A stretch of DNA of 64,000 nt from Nymphaea colorata. Lineage: Eukaryota; Streptophyta; Magnoliopsida; Nymphaeales; Nymphaeaceae. Shown here one piece after another: positions 12,816 to 23,692 of this stretch (the first letter of the stretch is position 1; each line of letters starts with the position of its first letter). A model generated the notes under the pieces. That model made no database searches. It saw only the letters and a list, made by a program, of their open reading frames with translations, and had not been told where the DNA came from. The position numbers and the translations under genes were made by a program. The DNA lies in the NCBI RefSeq assembly GCF_008831285.2, contig NC_045146.1, forward strand, positions 20,019,149 to 20,083,148, given 5' to 3'.

Positions 12816-15800
12816 AGAAGCGTTGGGTAATGCAGCTGAGTCCTTCGGGGAAATGAAGGACGAGATGAAGGTACTGCGGGAACAAATGGCCGACCTACTG
12901 GCCATGAATCGGGCACTGACAGACACAGTGACCACGTTACAGGCTGAAGTCAAGGAACTTCAGGTCAAGAACCGCACACTACAGCGACAAATCTCTGTAG
13001 GTGGAGGTAACGATCGGCCAGCGAAGGTCGACGTTCAGAGACCAGCTAAATACAATGGAACTCGGGATAGTCGAGTTATCGACAACTTTTTATTCCAAGT
13101 GGAATATTACCTGGACTTGCAAGGCATTATGGGGGACGACCTTCAAGTCAAGACTGCGGCTATGTTGCTAGAGGGCGATGCTGTGGCATGGTGGAGAAGG
13201 AAAAAGCTCGACATTCAAAAGGGGATCTGCACAATAGACACTTTCGATGATTTTCAACGAGAGTTAAGAACTTACTTCATGCCCCCGAATGCGACACGCC
13301 ATGCCTATCGGATGGTTGGTGAATTAAAACATACCGGATCCTTGCGAGATTACGTGAGGGCTTATCAAAGGCTGATGTTAGATGTGCCAGATATGCAAGA
13401 ACAAGATAAATTGAACTGGTTTATTTTGGGACTGCAGTCATGGGCGCAATCCGAAGTGGAAAGGAGTAATCCAGAGACCTTGGAGGACGCTTATGTAGTA
13501 GCAGAACGTTTGGCTGATACTCAGCGCAAGAGCTACACTAACGCCTTCAAGCCGTCGAGGAAGCCTGACCATGGAGGAAAGAAAGATGATCGAAGGGAAC
13601 GGAAAGATGAACCATCAACTCAGCGCCAAGTCGAAAGAAGAACTTTCTTTCACAGAAACGACAACTCTCAGAATAGAGTGTTGAAATGTTGGTTTTGCGA
13701 TGGTAATCACTTAGGAAGGCAATGTCCAAAGCGTGTAAATAGGGACAATCAGGCAAGCTCTTCAAGGCAATCTGCTAATGCGGCACAAGGTGAAGAAGGG
13801 GAAGGACCAAAGATGGGTGCACTTCAACTTCTGAACACCATAAAAAGGGAGGAAAAAGTGAAGGTGACAGCGACACCTTCTAACGAGCTCATGTACTTGG
13901 AAATCCTGGTAAATGGAAGGCCTACCTTGGCTATGGTAGACACGGGAGCCACGCATAACTTCGTCTCAGTTGAGGAGGCGAGGAGACTGGGCCTAACCCT
14001 TGAGAGGGGAGAGTTACGCATGAAGGCGGTGAACTCAGAGGCCAAACCCATCCACGGAGTGGCCCGGGATGCGGTTGTGAAGATTGAGAGTTGGTTAGGA
14101 AGGGCCAACTTCTCGGTGGTCCCGATGGATGATTTCCGGATGATCTTAGGCATGGAGCTCCTCAGTACAACGAAAATGGTACCAATGCCGCACCTACGCA
14201 GTATCAGTATCATGGATGAAAAGTCCCCTTGTATGGTTCCAGTAACATCGATAAAGAGGGATAAGGGCAAAGCCGCAATGATATCTGCCCTTCAGTTGAA
14301 GAAAGGCCTCAAGCACGGCGAAGACACGTACTTGGTGGCAATCAGGGAAGTAACTAATGACTCCCCTGGTTTGGTCCCAGAGGCGCTTGCGCCTGTCTTA
14401 GCGGAATTCGCAGGAACAATGCCTGTGGAGCTCCCTAGACAGCTGCCACCTCGACGCGAGGTGGATCATGCCATCGAACTCATCCCTGGTGCCAAACCCC
14501 CGACAATGGCACCATATCGAATGGCCCCTGCAGAATTAAGAGAACTCTGGCGACAGTTGGATGAGATGCTAGCTGGAGGTATAATCAGACCCTCCAAAGC
14601 TCCTTTCGGTGCACCAGTGTTATTCCAAGCGAAGCATGATGGCTCCAAAAGGCTATGTGTGGATTATCGAGCGTTGAACAAGGTAACGGTGAAGAACAAG
14701 TACCCTTTACCTTTGATTGCAGATCTGTTTGATCAACTGGGCAAAGCTCAAGTGTTTTCCAAGTTAGACCTCAGATCAGGATATTGGCAAGTTCGGATTG
14801 TTGATGGCGACGAGCCAAAGACCACTTGCGTCACTCGTTACGGTGCCTTTGAATTCTTGGTAATGCCGTTCGGGTTGACGAATGCCCCAGCCACTTTTTC
14901 GACTCTAATGAATAAGATATTCTATCCGTACTTAGATAAGTTCGTGGTAGTCTATCTTGATGACATTGTAGTGTATAGCAAATCCATGAGGGAACATGTG
15001 GAACACTTGCGGACAGTGTTCAAGGTATTGGAGGAAAACGAACTCTATGTGAAGCGCGAGAAGTGCCTATTCGGCCAACCGGAAATCAGTTTTCTCGGTC
15101 ACATTGTGGGAAAAAGTCAGCTGCGAATGGACACCGAAAAGGTGAGGGCAATTCAAGACTGGAAACCGCCAACTAATGTACCAGAACTACGTTCTTTTCT
15201 TGGTTTGGCAAATTACTATCGACGATTCATTGAGGGGTATTCTTTGATAACTGCGCCTCTCACTGATTTGTTAAAGAAAAACCGAACTTGGGCTTGGGAA
15301 GAGCTCGAAGAAGATGCCTTTGAGAAGTTGAAAAGGGCCCTGACGCAGGAGCCTGTGCTCAGGTTGCCCGACCACACCAGGAAATTCGAAGTCCACACAG
15401 ACGCATCAGACTTTGCCATTGGCGGAGTTTTGATGCAGGAAGGTCATCCAGTCGCCTATGAGAGTCGGAAGCTGAAAGACGCGGAGCGACGGTACTCCGT
15501 GCATGAAAGGGAAATGACAGCCGTTATTCATTGTCTTCGCACATGGAGGCATTACTTATTGGGGTCCCAATTCGTGGTAAAGACTGATAACGTAGCCACA
15601 AGCTACTTCCAGACTCAAAAGAAGTTGAGTCCGAAGCAAGCTCGATGGCAGGAATTCCTTGCGGAATTCAATTTCGCCTTGGAGTACAAGGCAGGGAAGG
15701 CAAACGTCGTAGCCGATGCACTGAGTCGGAAGGCAGAGTTGGCAGCTACCTGGATAGCATCATCCGAAGCGCAACTCGAGGGTGCTCTTCTTGGGCGGAT

Positions 15801-17256
15801 TCGAGAAGGCATGAAGCAGGACCCAGTGGCCAAGCACTTGGTCGAAACAACGGAGGCGGGAAAGACGCGACGATTTTGGCTACAAGATGGACTTTTGATG
15901 GCAAAGGGCGGACGAGTGTTCGTGCCCAGATGGGGCAATCTCCGACGAGAGTTGCTAAAGGAGTGTCATGACTCATTGTGGGCTGGCCATCCTGGCCAGG
16001 AGCGGACACTGGCACTACTCGAACGTGGCTACTACTGGCCACAGATGCGCGACGACGCTGAAGCATATGTGAAAACATGCTTGATCTGTCAGCAGGACAA
16101 GGGAACAAACCAGAAGCCTGCCGGTCTCCTGGAACCTCTTCCTATTCCAGAACGTCCATGGGAATGCCTCTCCATGGACTTCATCGTCAACTTGCCCAAA
16201 GTTGACGGCTTCAGCTCCATCCTTGTGGTTGTGGATAGATTTTCAAAGTATGCCACATTTATCCCAGCCTCTAAAGAATGTCCCGCGGAAAAGACGGCCG
16301 AGTTGTTCGTGAAGCATATTGTCAAGCATTGGGGCGTGCCGAAAAGCATTGTTAGTGATCGGGATGCTCGCTTCACAGGGAAATTTTGGCGCGAAGTATT
16401 TCGTTTGTTGGGTTCGGATTTATTATTCTCAACAAGTTTCCACCCTCAAACGGACGGCCAAACTGAACGAATTAACGGATTGTTGGAACAATACCTTCGA
16501 CACTATGTCAGTGCGAATCAAAAAGATTGGGTGAAATTGTTGGATGTAGCTCAATTTTGCTACAATTTGCAGAAGAGCGAGTCTTCTGGACATAGTCCAT
16601 TCGAAATAGCCACTGGACAACAACCGTTGATGCCACATACCCTTGCAGCCCAAGAAAAGGGAAGACCCACTTTTACCTACCAGTTCGTTCGTGATTGGCA
16701 GGACCAGACGAAAATGGCTAAGGCGTTCTTACACAAGGCCGCCAAAAAGATGAAAAAGTTTGCAGATCGGAATCGAAGGCCAATGGAATTCCGGGTGGGT
16801 GATCAAGTCCTCGTAAAGCTCTACCCTGATCGCACGGGCATTTTCCGTGGTCGACACCGGTCCTTGATCCGCAAGTATGAGGGACCCTTCACAGTGCTGA
16901 AGAGAATCGGAAAGCTAGCCTACAAGCTAGACTTGCCGCCAGACTTTAAGGTGCATTCAGTGTTCCATGTTTGTAACCTGAAGCCCTTCTATGTCGATGA
17001 GGAAAACCCTGAGCGAAGCGTTCCAGAACGAGACCCGATCCTGCAGCGAGCCCCGCCGACCAAGCGAGCGGCGGACCGTCGGATGGAAGAAATTCTTCGG
17101 CACAAGACAAACTATTTGGGGGAGCCGAAGAAGTACCAAGTGAAGTGGATAGGCGAACACAACCCCACCTGGGAGTATGCATTCCGTATGAAGCAGCGCT
17201 ACCCGCTGGAAGTCAAGGCCTATCATGAAACTGCTGGCGCCAAGGACGGCGCATAA
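12766..17256 (+). CDS. Gag-pol polyprotein of the chromovirus, 1,496 codons without stop
   Basis: One open frame carries all retrotransposon domains in Ty3/gypsy order. Visible are a coiled-coil-like N-terminus; gag with an AWWRRK motif; a zinc knuckle at residues 308-320 (CX2CX3HX4C); protease DTGA from residue 392; reverse transcriptase with [18 protein letters not shown] and catalytic YLDD at 730-733; RNase H ([18 protein letters not shown]); an HHCC integrase finger; an integrase core with Asp1138, Asp1198 and Glu1234 (D-D35-E); and a C-terminal chromodomain-like segment ([14 protein letters not shown]). The first methionine used here is an artefact of the 46-bp duplication, so the first dozen residues are not native. 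All catalytic residues inspected are present. Confidence 0.93.
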   Translation: MKKRWVMQLATDVTAHEEALGNAAESFGEMKDEMKVLREQMADLLAMNRALTDTVTTLQAEVKELQVKNRTLQRQISVGGGNDRPAKVDVQRPAKYNGTRDSRVIDNFLFQVEYYLDLQGIMGDDLQVKTAAMLLEGDAVAWWRRKKLDIQKGICTIDTFDDFQRELRTYFMPPNATRHAYRMVGELKHTGSLRDYVRAYQRLMLDVPDMQEQDKLNWFILGLQSWAQSEVERSNPETLEDAYVVAERLADTQRKSYTNAFKPSRKPDHGGKKDDRRERKDEPSTQRQVERRTFFHRNDNSQNRVLKCWFCDGNHLGRQCPKRVNRDNQASSSRQSANAAQGEEGEGPKMGALQLLNTIKREEKVKVTATPSNELMYLEILVNGRPTLAMVDTGATHNFVSVEEARRLGLTLERGELRMKAVNSEAKPIHGVARDAVVKIESWLGRANFSVVPMDDFRMILGMELLSTTKMVPMPHLRSISIMDEKSPCMVPVTSIKRDKGKAAMISALQLKKGLKHGEDTYLVAIREVTNDSPGLVPEALAPVLAEFAGTMPVELPRQLPPRREVDHAIELIPGAKPPTMAPYRMAPAELRELWRQLDEMLAGGIIRPSKAPFGAPVLFQAKHDGSKRLCVDYRALNKVTVKNKYPLPLIADLFDQLGKAQVFSKLDLRSGYWQVRIVDGDEPKTTCVTRYGAFEFLVMPFGLTNAPATFSTLMNKIFYPYLDKFVVVYLDDIVVYSKSMREHVEHLRTVFKVLEENELYVKREKCLFGQPEISFLGHIVGKSQLRMDTEKVRAIQDWKPPTNVPELRSFLGLANYYRRFIEGYSLITAPLTDLLKKNRTWAWEELEEDAFEKLKRALTQEPVLRLPDHTRKFEVHTDASDFAIGGVLMQEGHPVAYESRKLKDAERRYSVHEREMTAVIHCLRTWRHYLLGSQFVVKTDNVATSYFQTQKKLSPKQARWQEFLAEFNFALEYKAGKANVVADALSRKAELAATWIASSEAQLEGALLGRIREGMKQDPVAKHLVETTEAGKTRRFWLQDGLLMAKGGRVFVPRWGNLRRELLKECHDSLWAGHPGQERTLALLERGYYWPQMRDDAEAYVKTCLICQQDKGTNQKPAGLLEPLPIPERPWECLSMDFIVNLPKVDGFSSILVVVDRFSKYATFIPASKECPAEKTAELFVKHIVKHWGVPKSIVSDRDARFTGKFWREVFRLLGSDLLFSTSFHPQTDGQTERINGLLEQYLRHYVSANQKDWVKLLDVAQFCYNLQKSESSGHSPFEIATGQQPLMPHTLAAQEKGRPTFTYQFVRDWQDQTKMAKAFLHKAAKKMKKFADRNRRPMEFRVGDQVLVKLYPDRTGIFRGRHRSLIRKYEGPFTVLKRIGKLAYKLDLPPDFKVHSVFHVCNLKPFYVDEENPERSVPERDPILQRAPPTKRAADRRMEEILRHKTNYLGEPKKYQVKWIGEHNPTWEYAFRMKQRYPLEVKAYHETAGAKDGA

Positions 17257-17260
17257 CTTG

Positions 17261-17272
17261 AAGGGGGGAGCC
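17261..17272 (+). other. Polypurine tract
   Basis: AAGGGGGGAGCC lies immediately before the 3' LTR and just after the polyprotein stop, the expected place for priming plus-strand DNA synthesis. Confidence 0.8.
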
Positions 17273-17653
17273 TGTTCCCCTGTGTCTGGGAGTCTGTACA
17301 GTCCTTTGCTTTGTTTTGCATTGTACTTCCTTTGCTTATGTTGAGTCATTTGCTTATGCATGTTTACTTGTAAGGGAGTACCCTCCCACCGGTCTAAGTG
17401 TCAAGTATTGAGATTTCTTGTTTTGGATGGTCGGCATGGGAATCCTGTAAGCGGCCTCAGCCATCCTACATAAGTAAAGTCGAGATCATTCTCCTTACTT
17501 ATCTTTCTCGTGATGTACTAATTCTTCAAGCGAATACATTGCGAGATTTCTTTATTCACAAACATTCTTTATACACTTGTTTTCCTCAAACTACTTTTGC
17601 GCCCTGTTCGGTGGTTTGAAGGCTTGCGGCAATCAGGTTCTTGCCGCGCCGCA
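17273..17653 (+). repeat. 3' LTR of the chromovirus, lacking its distal end
   Basis: It matches the 5' LTR from TGTTCCCC onward with three substitutions. Identity continues through CACGGGCC at 17659, where the 5' LTR carries a further 20 bases and this copy enters flanking DNA. If CGGGC at 17654-17658 is the target duplication, the LTR proper ends at CA, 17653. Confidence 0.85.
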
Positions 17654-17659
17654 CGGGCC

Positions 17660-20412
17660 ATGTAAACTAATAACCCCTTTGATTTCTCCCTCCTAGTTAA
17701 TCACATCCAACCATCCCACTTACTTAAGGGGCGGAAGACCGACTGGCAGTGACTCTTTGGGAAATGCAATACTTTCTGCTAATTTTACTTTCCTAACGAC
17801 AAACGGGACAGAGAGGCGAACATCTTCATTTTTCTACGTCTGCTCATAATACGAAGACACGGTCGGGAAGTCTAACTTAAAAGAAAAAAAGAACGCTGGC
17901 TTGCTCCAGGGCAATGAGGGGCCGGACCGACTACTTATTACCGCGGATATTAGATTTGAGGTTCTGATAATTTGACAACTGTTCCTCCTTCAAATTTATT
18001 TATGACTTTCACTTAAGAGCAGACGGGGACTGCTTTGAAATGCATGAATTTTTAGAGGCAAGCGTTATGAACCCTCTGATGCAATCCGTGCATCTCTCAA
18101 GCAAACTATTTCTCATCCTTATTAAAAACAAACTCAAAATTTTCAATCAATTATACCTAAGGAGCCGTTTTGGCATTAAGAATAGCATATGACCAATTCA
18201 TGAATCTACTATAAAATTTAGGTACACTTATTCAAGTGTTTCATCAATTTATTTTAATTTATAGTTATGTTCCTAAAACATTTACATTTTGTTTCTAATG
18301 TCAAACTGTTTCCAAATGACCTTTTTGTGGCTGTTCCATGAATCTACTTCAAATGTTAGGAAAATTCATGAAACACTTATTTAAGTGATTAATGAATCTA
18401 CCCTCATCGTTTAGGACAAATTCATAAATCACTCACAATGTTTTCATACCAAATGGTCCGATAGAACCTAACCCAGTGACGACCAAAGTCACTGTCCAAC
18501 CATCGGTTCTATCTTCAAGATCACTCGGGCCAGCCGTAGCATAAATCGTAAAACAAGTTAATACATGACATTACCTGGCCGAACAGACACACAGAACGCA
18601 AAAATCCCAATAGATAAAGAATATAAGTAAGGTTACCTGAAGGTCTTAGCCTACTACAAGGTTGATGGGGTATGCGATGACTTACAAGCGCAAATGATAC
18701 ATAGAATCACTCTCATCTCACTCACAAACCATAACTAACCATCCTGAAATTTATGCCTAGGAAGTGGCCAAACCAGACCCAATCCCAAGTAGGTGGTCTA
18801 GTGCCCGCACGGTCGTGTTTTCGGCTCTTGAGCCTAAGAGCTACCGCAACAAAAGCAAAGGCCTTAGCAAGGGTCAAAACAAAAACATGCAAAAACTAAC
18901 GAAAGTCCATGTGTCTATACAGGGGTTAGTGTCTTGCCGGCCCAATCTAGCTCGACCTTAAGGCAGCAGGGGTAATCCGAGTGAAGGCCGGCAGCAAGCT
19001 GCCCTCAGATATGGCCATGTCAGCACCCTAGGGTTAGGGTTGGGGAGGTGCGGTGCCTTCCAAATAGAGCTCCTCCTTAAACGGTGGCCGGACTTTCCTT
19101 GTTTGGCGCGGAAGCTCCACGCGTCCTTCCTTCAAATCCGTTCTTACTGTTTTGGTTTGGGAAGGTGACGCAAGAGGATCGGCAACACTTTCCTTAACAA
19201 GTCCCCTTGTTGGCGCAGACCCTAGATGAGCTCCACGTGTAGGGCCGAATTGGAAAGGGACGTGCTGGCATGTTGGGCCCAATTCTTCTTCGTCGGATGG
19301 CGGACACGTGGACGACTAAGATGGCACTTGATGATGAGGCTAGGGCGCGCGAAACAACTTTCAAAAATATCGACGAGGAGACGAGCACGTCGGCCGTGAC
19401 TGGGGTTTGAAGAGATGGTTACCGCGCGCGTCCTCTAGCCAAATAACCAAAAGAGCCATGAAACTAAACCCGAATTAAATGAAATAATTAAACGAGCAGG
19501 GGTATTCTAGTCACTTTATCGAATTGCTAAAAAACCTTGTGACGAAAAAGGGTGACGCTTTCACCGGTTGGCCACAACGTTGCAATTGGCCCCAAGCCGC
19601 ACATGAGATGTGTCCGTCCAACACTTTGAATCTCTTTCGTATTTAGTCGGATCGAGCTGCAAAGGTTGCTGAGGTCTGGATGATGACAACGGTAGGAGTC
19701 GGGCCTTCAAACTCTTTTGGATCTGCCGGCTACGGGGTCTACAACCTCCATGGTGTAGGAGGAATGCACCGTGCGACTCCTTGACGTGCGGATGGGGTAG
19801 AACATGGATGAAGATGCTGCTGGTCGCTGGTGGCCTCCTTGGCATCTTCAAACGTAAATCTGATGGCCGATTGGATGAGAAGAGAAGAAGAGAACTCGGG
19901 GAAGAGAAGAGGAAAACCTTCGGGATTTGCAAGAGAGATAGGTCCGAGAAGAAAAAGATTCTGGTGCCGCCTGTGAGGGAGGAAGACGAAGGGGAAGAAG
20001 AAGGAAAAGAGAGAGAGATAGGTAAGAAATCAAATCTTCATTAATCAAAGCATAATCAAAAACCTAATTACAAAAGCTTATATGGTCTTCAAAAAACTTG
20101 TCCCTGTTCACAACACTCTGAACCGAAACGCAACACATCAAAACCAAAGCAAAGTGTAGAAATAAAAGAATGAGACGTCTTGTCTCGAGTCTTCAGAGTC
20201 TCAGGCCTTGTGAGCCTGAGGGGAACTTGTTTGGGTGCTGCCCAGACTCGGTCTTGCATGTGCGTGAGTCAACCTCCCCTACCTAGATGAGTGTAGGCAC
20301 TGGGTTTAGGTCGGGAAGTCACCTAGCTTCGTCCTAGGTTGCCCAATGTGCTCGGTTTTAGACTCGACACTTGGGTGGGTTTGACCTAAACCGGGTCTAG
20401 ATGTATCTCCTT
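17660..20412. other. Intergenic region without recognised genes
   Basis: AT-rich and mixed-composition DNA containing one possible inverted-repeat element (18161-18460, listed separately). Open frames between 18760 and 20050 are short, overlap on both strands and match no family I know. A purine-rich tract lies at about 19870-20030. Confidence 0.5.
18161..18460. mobile_element. Possible miniature inverted-repeat element (about 300 bp)
   Basis: The left end reads GGAGCCGTTTTGGCATTAAG. The reverse complement of the right end reads CGGACCATTTGGTATGAAAA, so the termini are imperfect inverted repeats of about 20 bases. The AT-rich interior repeats a motif with ATGAATCTAC and CACTTATT(C/T)AAGTG. 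I could not find a convincing target duplication, so the limits are tentative. Confidence 0.4.
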
Positions 20413-20894
20413 TGTAACAACCTGACCTACTCCTGGGCTCGGGTCCCTGGTTTGACGGATCCCAACCCGCCCCCTAGCAGTTTTGGCTCCAATCCTAAAA
20501 AGGTTAGAAACTAAGACAATCTTCTCATCAACGACCCCCCCCCTCCTTATAAACCCTTGAATATTTCTCACAATTTTCGATACGGGACTAAACTTATGGG
20601 GTGTTACAATCCACCCCCTTAAGGCACACGCGTCCGCGCGTGTGGGACCTTAGGTCCGAGTGTTGAACAGACTCTGATACCACTGTAACAACCCGACCCA
20701 CTCCTGGGCTAGGGTCCCTGGTTTGACGGATCCCAACCCGCCCCTTAGCAGTTTTGGCTCCAAACCTAAAAAGGTTAGAAACCAAGACAATTTTCTCATC
20801 AACGACCCCCCCTTATAAACCTTTGAAGATTTCTATAAACCCTTGAAGATTACTCACAATCTTCGATATGAGACTAAACTTATGGGGTGTTATA
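20413..20894 (-). mobile_element. TRIM (terminal-repeat retrotransposon in miniature), 482 bp
   Basis: Two direct repeats of about 200 bp (20413-20608 and 20684-20894) both begin TGTAACAACC and end GTGTTACA or, in the second copy, GTGTTATA. They flank only 75 bases. Read on the minus strand, those 75 bases start one base after the repeat with TGGTATCAGAG (initiator tRNA-Met primer site) and end with the purine-rich AAGGGGGTGGAT before the second repeat. TCCTT occurs on both sides (20408-20412 and 20895-20899) as a 5-bp target duplication. There is no coding capacity, so mobility would need enzymes from another element. The right repeat has an internal duplication around 20820-20855. Confidence 0.9.
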
Positions 20895-21914
20895 TCCTTG
20901 GTCTTGCTTAGCCGTTTGATTGTCCCACTCACCCACGTTAGCCTCACATAGGCTCATTTCTTCATTGTGTGCGCCACCCACTCCTCCCACAATACCTAAA
21001 CTTGGGTCATCACGCCCTTGACCAGCCTGCATCAGCCGCATAGCTGGCTGCCCCTGTCGTCCTCGGCTGCTCTCGGCCTCCTTCTTGGCTGGCCTAGGCA
21101 TGGTTCTAGGTTGGACCGAATCATGGCACCTAAGAGTATTATTTATTGCATGTTACATCACCAAACGTGGCATTTACATTATACTCGTTTTATGAATTAG
21201 TATCTTCTCAATTGCTTGGTACTTAGATTTTTGAGACAAAATAGAACTGGTTTAAGCTCGGGAATTCACAAATTAAAGGTTTCTGTCCAAACCTCAAAAA
21301 CTTAGGTACCTGAACATGTTTGCTTGTCAAATATAAAGTTCATGATCTAATTAAAAACCAAATCAAATTAACTCAAAATGTAAACTAACTAACTTTTGTT
21401 GCTTGATATTACTTAAATTTTTAAGCCAAAATTTAACGAATGAAGACACGATCAATTTACACCAAGGGCCGAAGTGGGAGGTGAGCTCGTCAACCTTGAG
21501 GACAACGGTTTCAAGGCCAAGGCGGGGCATGGTGGCACGTCCAAGTTTCCAAGAATGAACCGCAGTGCTTCTGTCACGAGCCGATCCAACCTTTGTCCGC
21601 TGTCCGAGTTACAGCTGGTTGAGGATGACATGCCAATCACAGGATCACTACAGAAAAAGGCCAACGAGAACTGGGCTTGGCTAGTAGTCTCGAAACCTTT
21701 CTTCCTTAATTTGGGGATGGTCCTCCCATCTTTTCAATGCAAATCTGCAGGAGGTCCTCACATCGTTGCTTATCTCCGCTTTGCCTTTAACCAATTCAAA
21801 TCCTTCTTCGTTACTCGAAATTGTACAATTCGATCAACTTGCAAGACAGTCTCACCTCAAGATTATTTTGGTCATAAATAAAAGATCGGGACAATTATGA
21901 ATTAAATTTTACCA

Positions 21915-22005
<91 letters not shown>

Positions 22006-22352
22006 CAAACAAAAAGGGAACCTGTTGAAATTAATTATTCAAATATTTTTTTGAAATCTAACCTTATAGATATGATGGCAAAGAGTGATTTGATGATAAA
22101 CATATATTAAGCATGTTGTTTACTTACTTAACATAATTTCTTAATAGTAAAAAAGATAAACTATTACTATAACATCAAAATTTAGTAGTACAAAGATCAA
22201 TTTTTTTTTTTACAAAAATGACTTCAACTAAAGCATTATTTATATTCAATTAGTGTTTCCAAACATATTAAAATGTTCGTATTTGGCTTAAAGTGTTGTT
22301 TAACATAAACTTACAGGTTTGGTTCTTATCCCTTGGTTTGATACCTACCATC
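20895..22352. other. Intergenic region with a long AT microsatellite
   Basis: No gene is recognised. A 135-codon plus-strand open frame at 21474-21881 shows no known motif and is not called. The dominant feature is the AT repeat at 21918-22004. Confidence 0.5.
21918..22004. repeat. (AT)n microsatellite, about 87 bp
   Basis: An uninterrupted alternating AT/TA tract. Such tracts are highly length-variable and prone to assembly error. Confidence 0.95.
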
Positions 22353-23178
22353 GTTTGATAGCCCCAGATCTTAGCTCTTGAGGCTGACTTCAGATCCCAG
22401 CAAGGGTGTTGAGAACTGAGGTTTTACGAAACGTCGTTCGTTAAAAAACGTCGTTTGATATTTTTCACAGGTTTTCTGTTTCTCTCTACCATAGCGGTAG
22501 GGGATGGTTTTCATTTCTTTGTCCTCTTCTCTACCACCGAAGAACAAGGTGAGGTGATGGAAGATCATCTCACGATGAGTCTTTCTCACACACACTCTCT
22601 CTCTTTGTATCAAGCCGTCATCCGGTGGTGGAGGGTTTGTCTATTTTGTTCAGCCCTCCGCTGATGATAGACGGTTTTTTTTTTTTTTTTTTTCTTTTTC
22701 TCTCTTCTCTACCACCCAATAACAAGGCCATGGTAGATTCTCATGGTGAGTTTCCCTTTCACTCACTCTCCATCTCTCTCACTCTGTGTATCAAGCCCTC
22801 AGCCAACGGTGGAGGGTTTTGGTTTTTTTATAACCCTCAGCCGATGGTGATTGGTGAAAGGTTTTGTTTTTGTTTTTTTTTTTTTTATAACCCTCAGGCC
22901 TCAGCTGGTGCCTGGTGGTGGAGGGTTATCGGTGTTTGTGTGTAACCCTAAGCCGATGGTGAAGGGTTTTCTCCCTTCCAAGTTTGTTTCTCTCTCCGTG
23001 CCCTCGACTGCCATGGCGGTCGGGCCTCTGTTCTTCTTTCTCTCTTTTCTCTGCGCAGGGGAGGTGAGGTGATCGTGCTTCTCATGAGAATATGTGATCT
23101 CAAAACCACAGATCTCAAATCTGAAGTTTACTGATTTCAAGATAAAATTCAGCTTCAGATCTTTGGAGGCTATCAAAC
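22353..23178. mobile_element. Non-autonomous DNA element with GTTTGATAGCC inverted termini
   Basis: GTTTGATAGCCCCAGATCT at the left is mirrored at the right, where the reverse complement reads GTTTGATAGCCTCCAAAGAT. The 826-bp interior has no transposase but holds imperfect tandem units of about 175 bp (for example about 22530-22640 and 22705-22817). These contain TTCTCTACCACC, ATCAAGCC and GGTGGAGGG motifs and T-rich runs. No clear target duplication was found. A related terminus (TTTGATAGCCTCAGA) occurs at about 61052 inside a KEA intron. Confidence 0.55.
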
Positions 23179-23692
23179 ACACCCGTATATATATAGATAT
23201 AAACTGCATAAATATGATATTGAAACATAAGGAGAACGGATAACCAGACCCATTATTTTTTGTCAAAAGCTATTTTACATACAATATAAGCATCTTCATT
23301 ATTTATAAAGAGTATAGCCGTTTGAATAGAAAATGATGATTTTTTCTTTATCATGTTGTGGCCGCTTTCCATTTTTGTATCATAAGAACACCATTGAAAA
23401 GGAAAAAGTGGGGCAAGAGGAGTAGCCCCCGAAAAATGAAAAATATAGAGGGAAAGGGTGCATCGATCTTAACACGTATACTATGTAAGGCGAGAAAGGA
23501 AATCAAGGCAACACAAACATGGTGATATGCAAGATCAGATGTAATTTTACACAAACACAAGGAGACGTGCGCACACACCAGCTAAGAGTTGAGAATGAAA
23601 TTAAAAGGAAGCGGGGCCAAATAGATGGATAGAGGATGATAGGAGAGCTACGCTGCAGGAGACGCGTCTAATTTATTTGTTGGAGTTATGGA

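Larger units (their letters stand above)
12105..17658 (+). mobile_element. Ty3/gypsy chromovirus LTR retrotransposon, recent insertion
   Basis: Two LTRs flank tRNA-Met primer binding, gag-pol and polypurine-tract signals in canonical order. The alignable LTR parts (387 bp each) differ at three positions, about 0.8%, so the insertion is recent. Total length about 5.55 kb, short LTRs and a C-terminal chromodomain-like region resemble Reina-type chromoviruses; that lineage is inferred. Just before the 5' LTR lies CGGGC (12100-12104), and CGGGC recurs at the right end (17654-17658), which would be the 5-bp target duplication. The element sits 3.7 kb upstream of the ERL start codon, in the opposite orientation to that gene. 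Confidence 0.95.

Noticed and set aside
15615-16108. Antisense open frames of 107-120 codons inside the chromovirus
   Set aside because: Shadows of the gag-pol coding strand.
19026-19050. Telomere-like CCTAGGGTTAGGGTTGGGG
   Set aside because: Fewer than three units, imperfect and isolated; not an interstitial telomere array.
21918-22004. AT tract as a possible replication origin or matrix-attachment site
   Set aside because: A plain microsatellite explains it; nothing specific supports another role.
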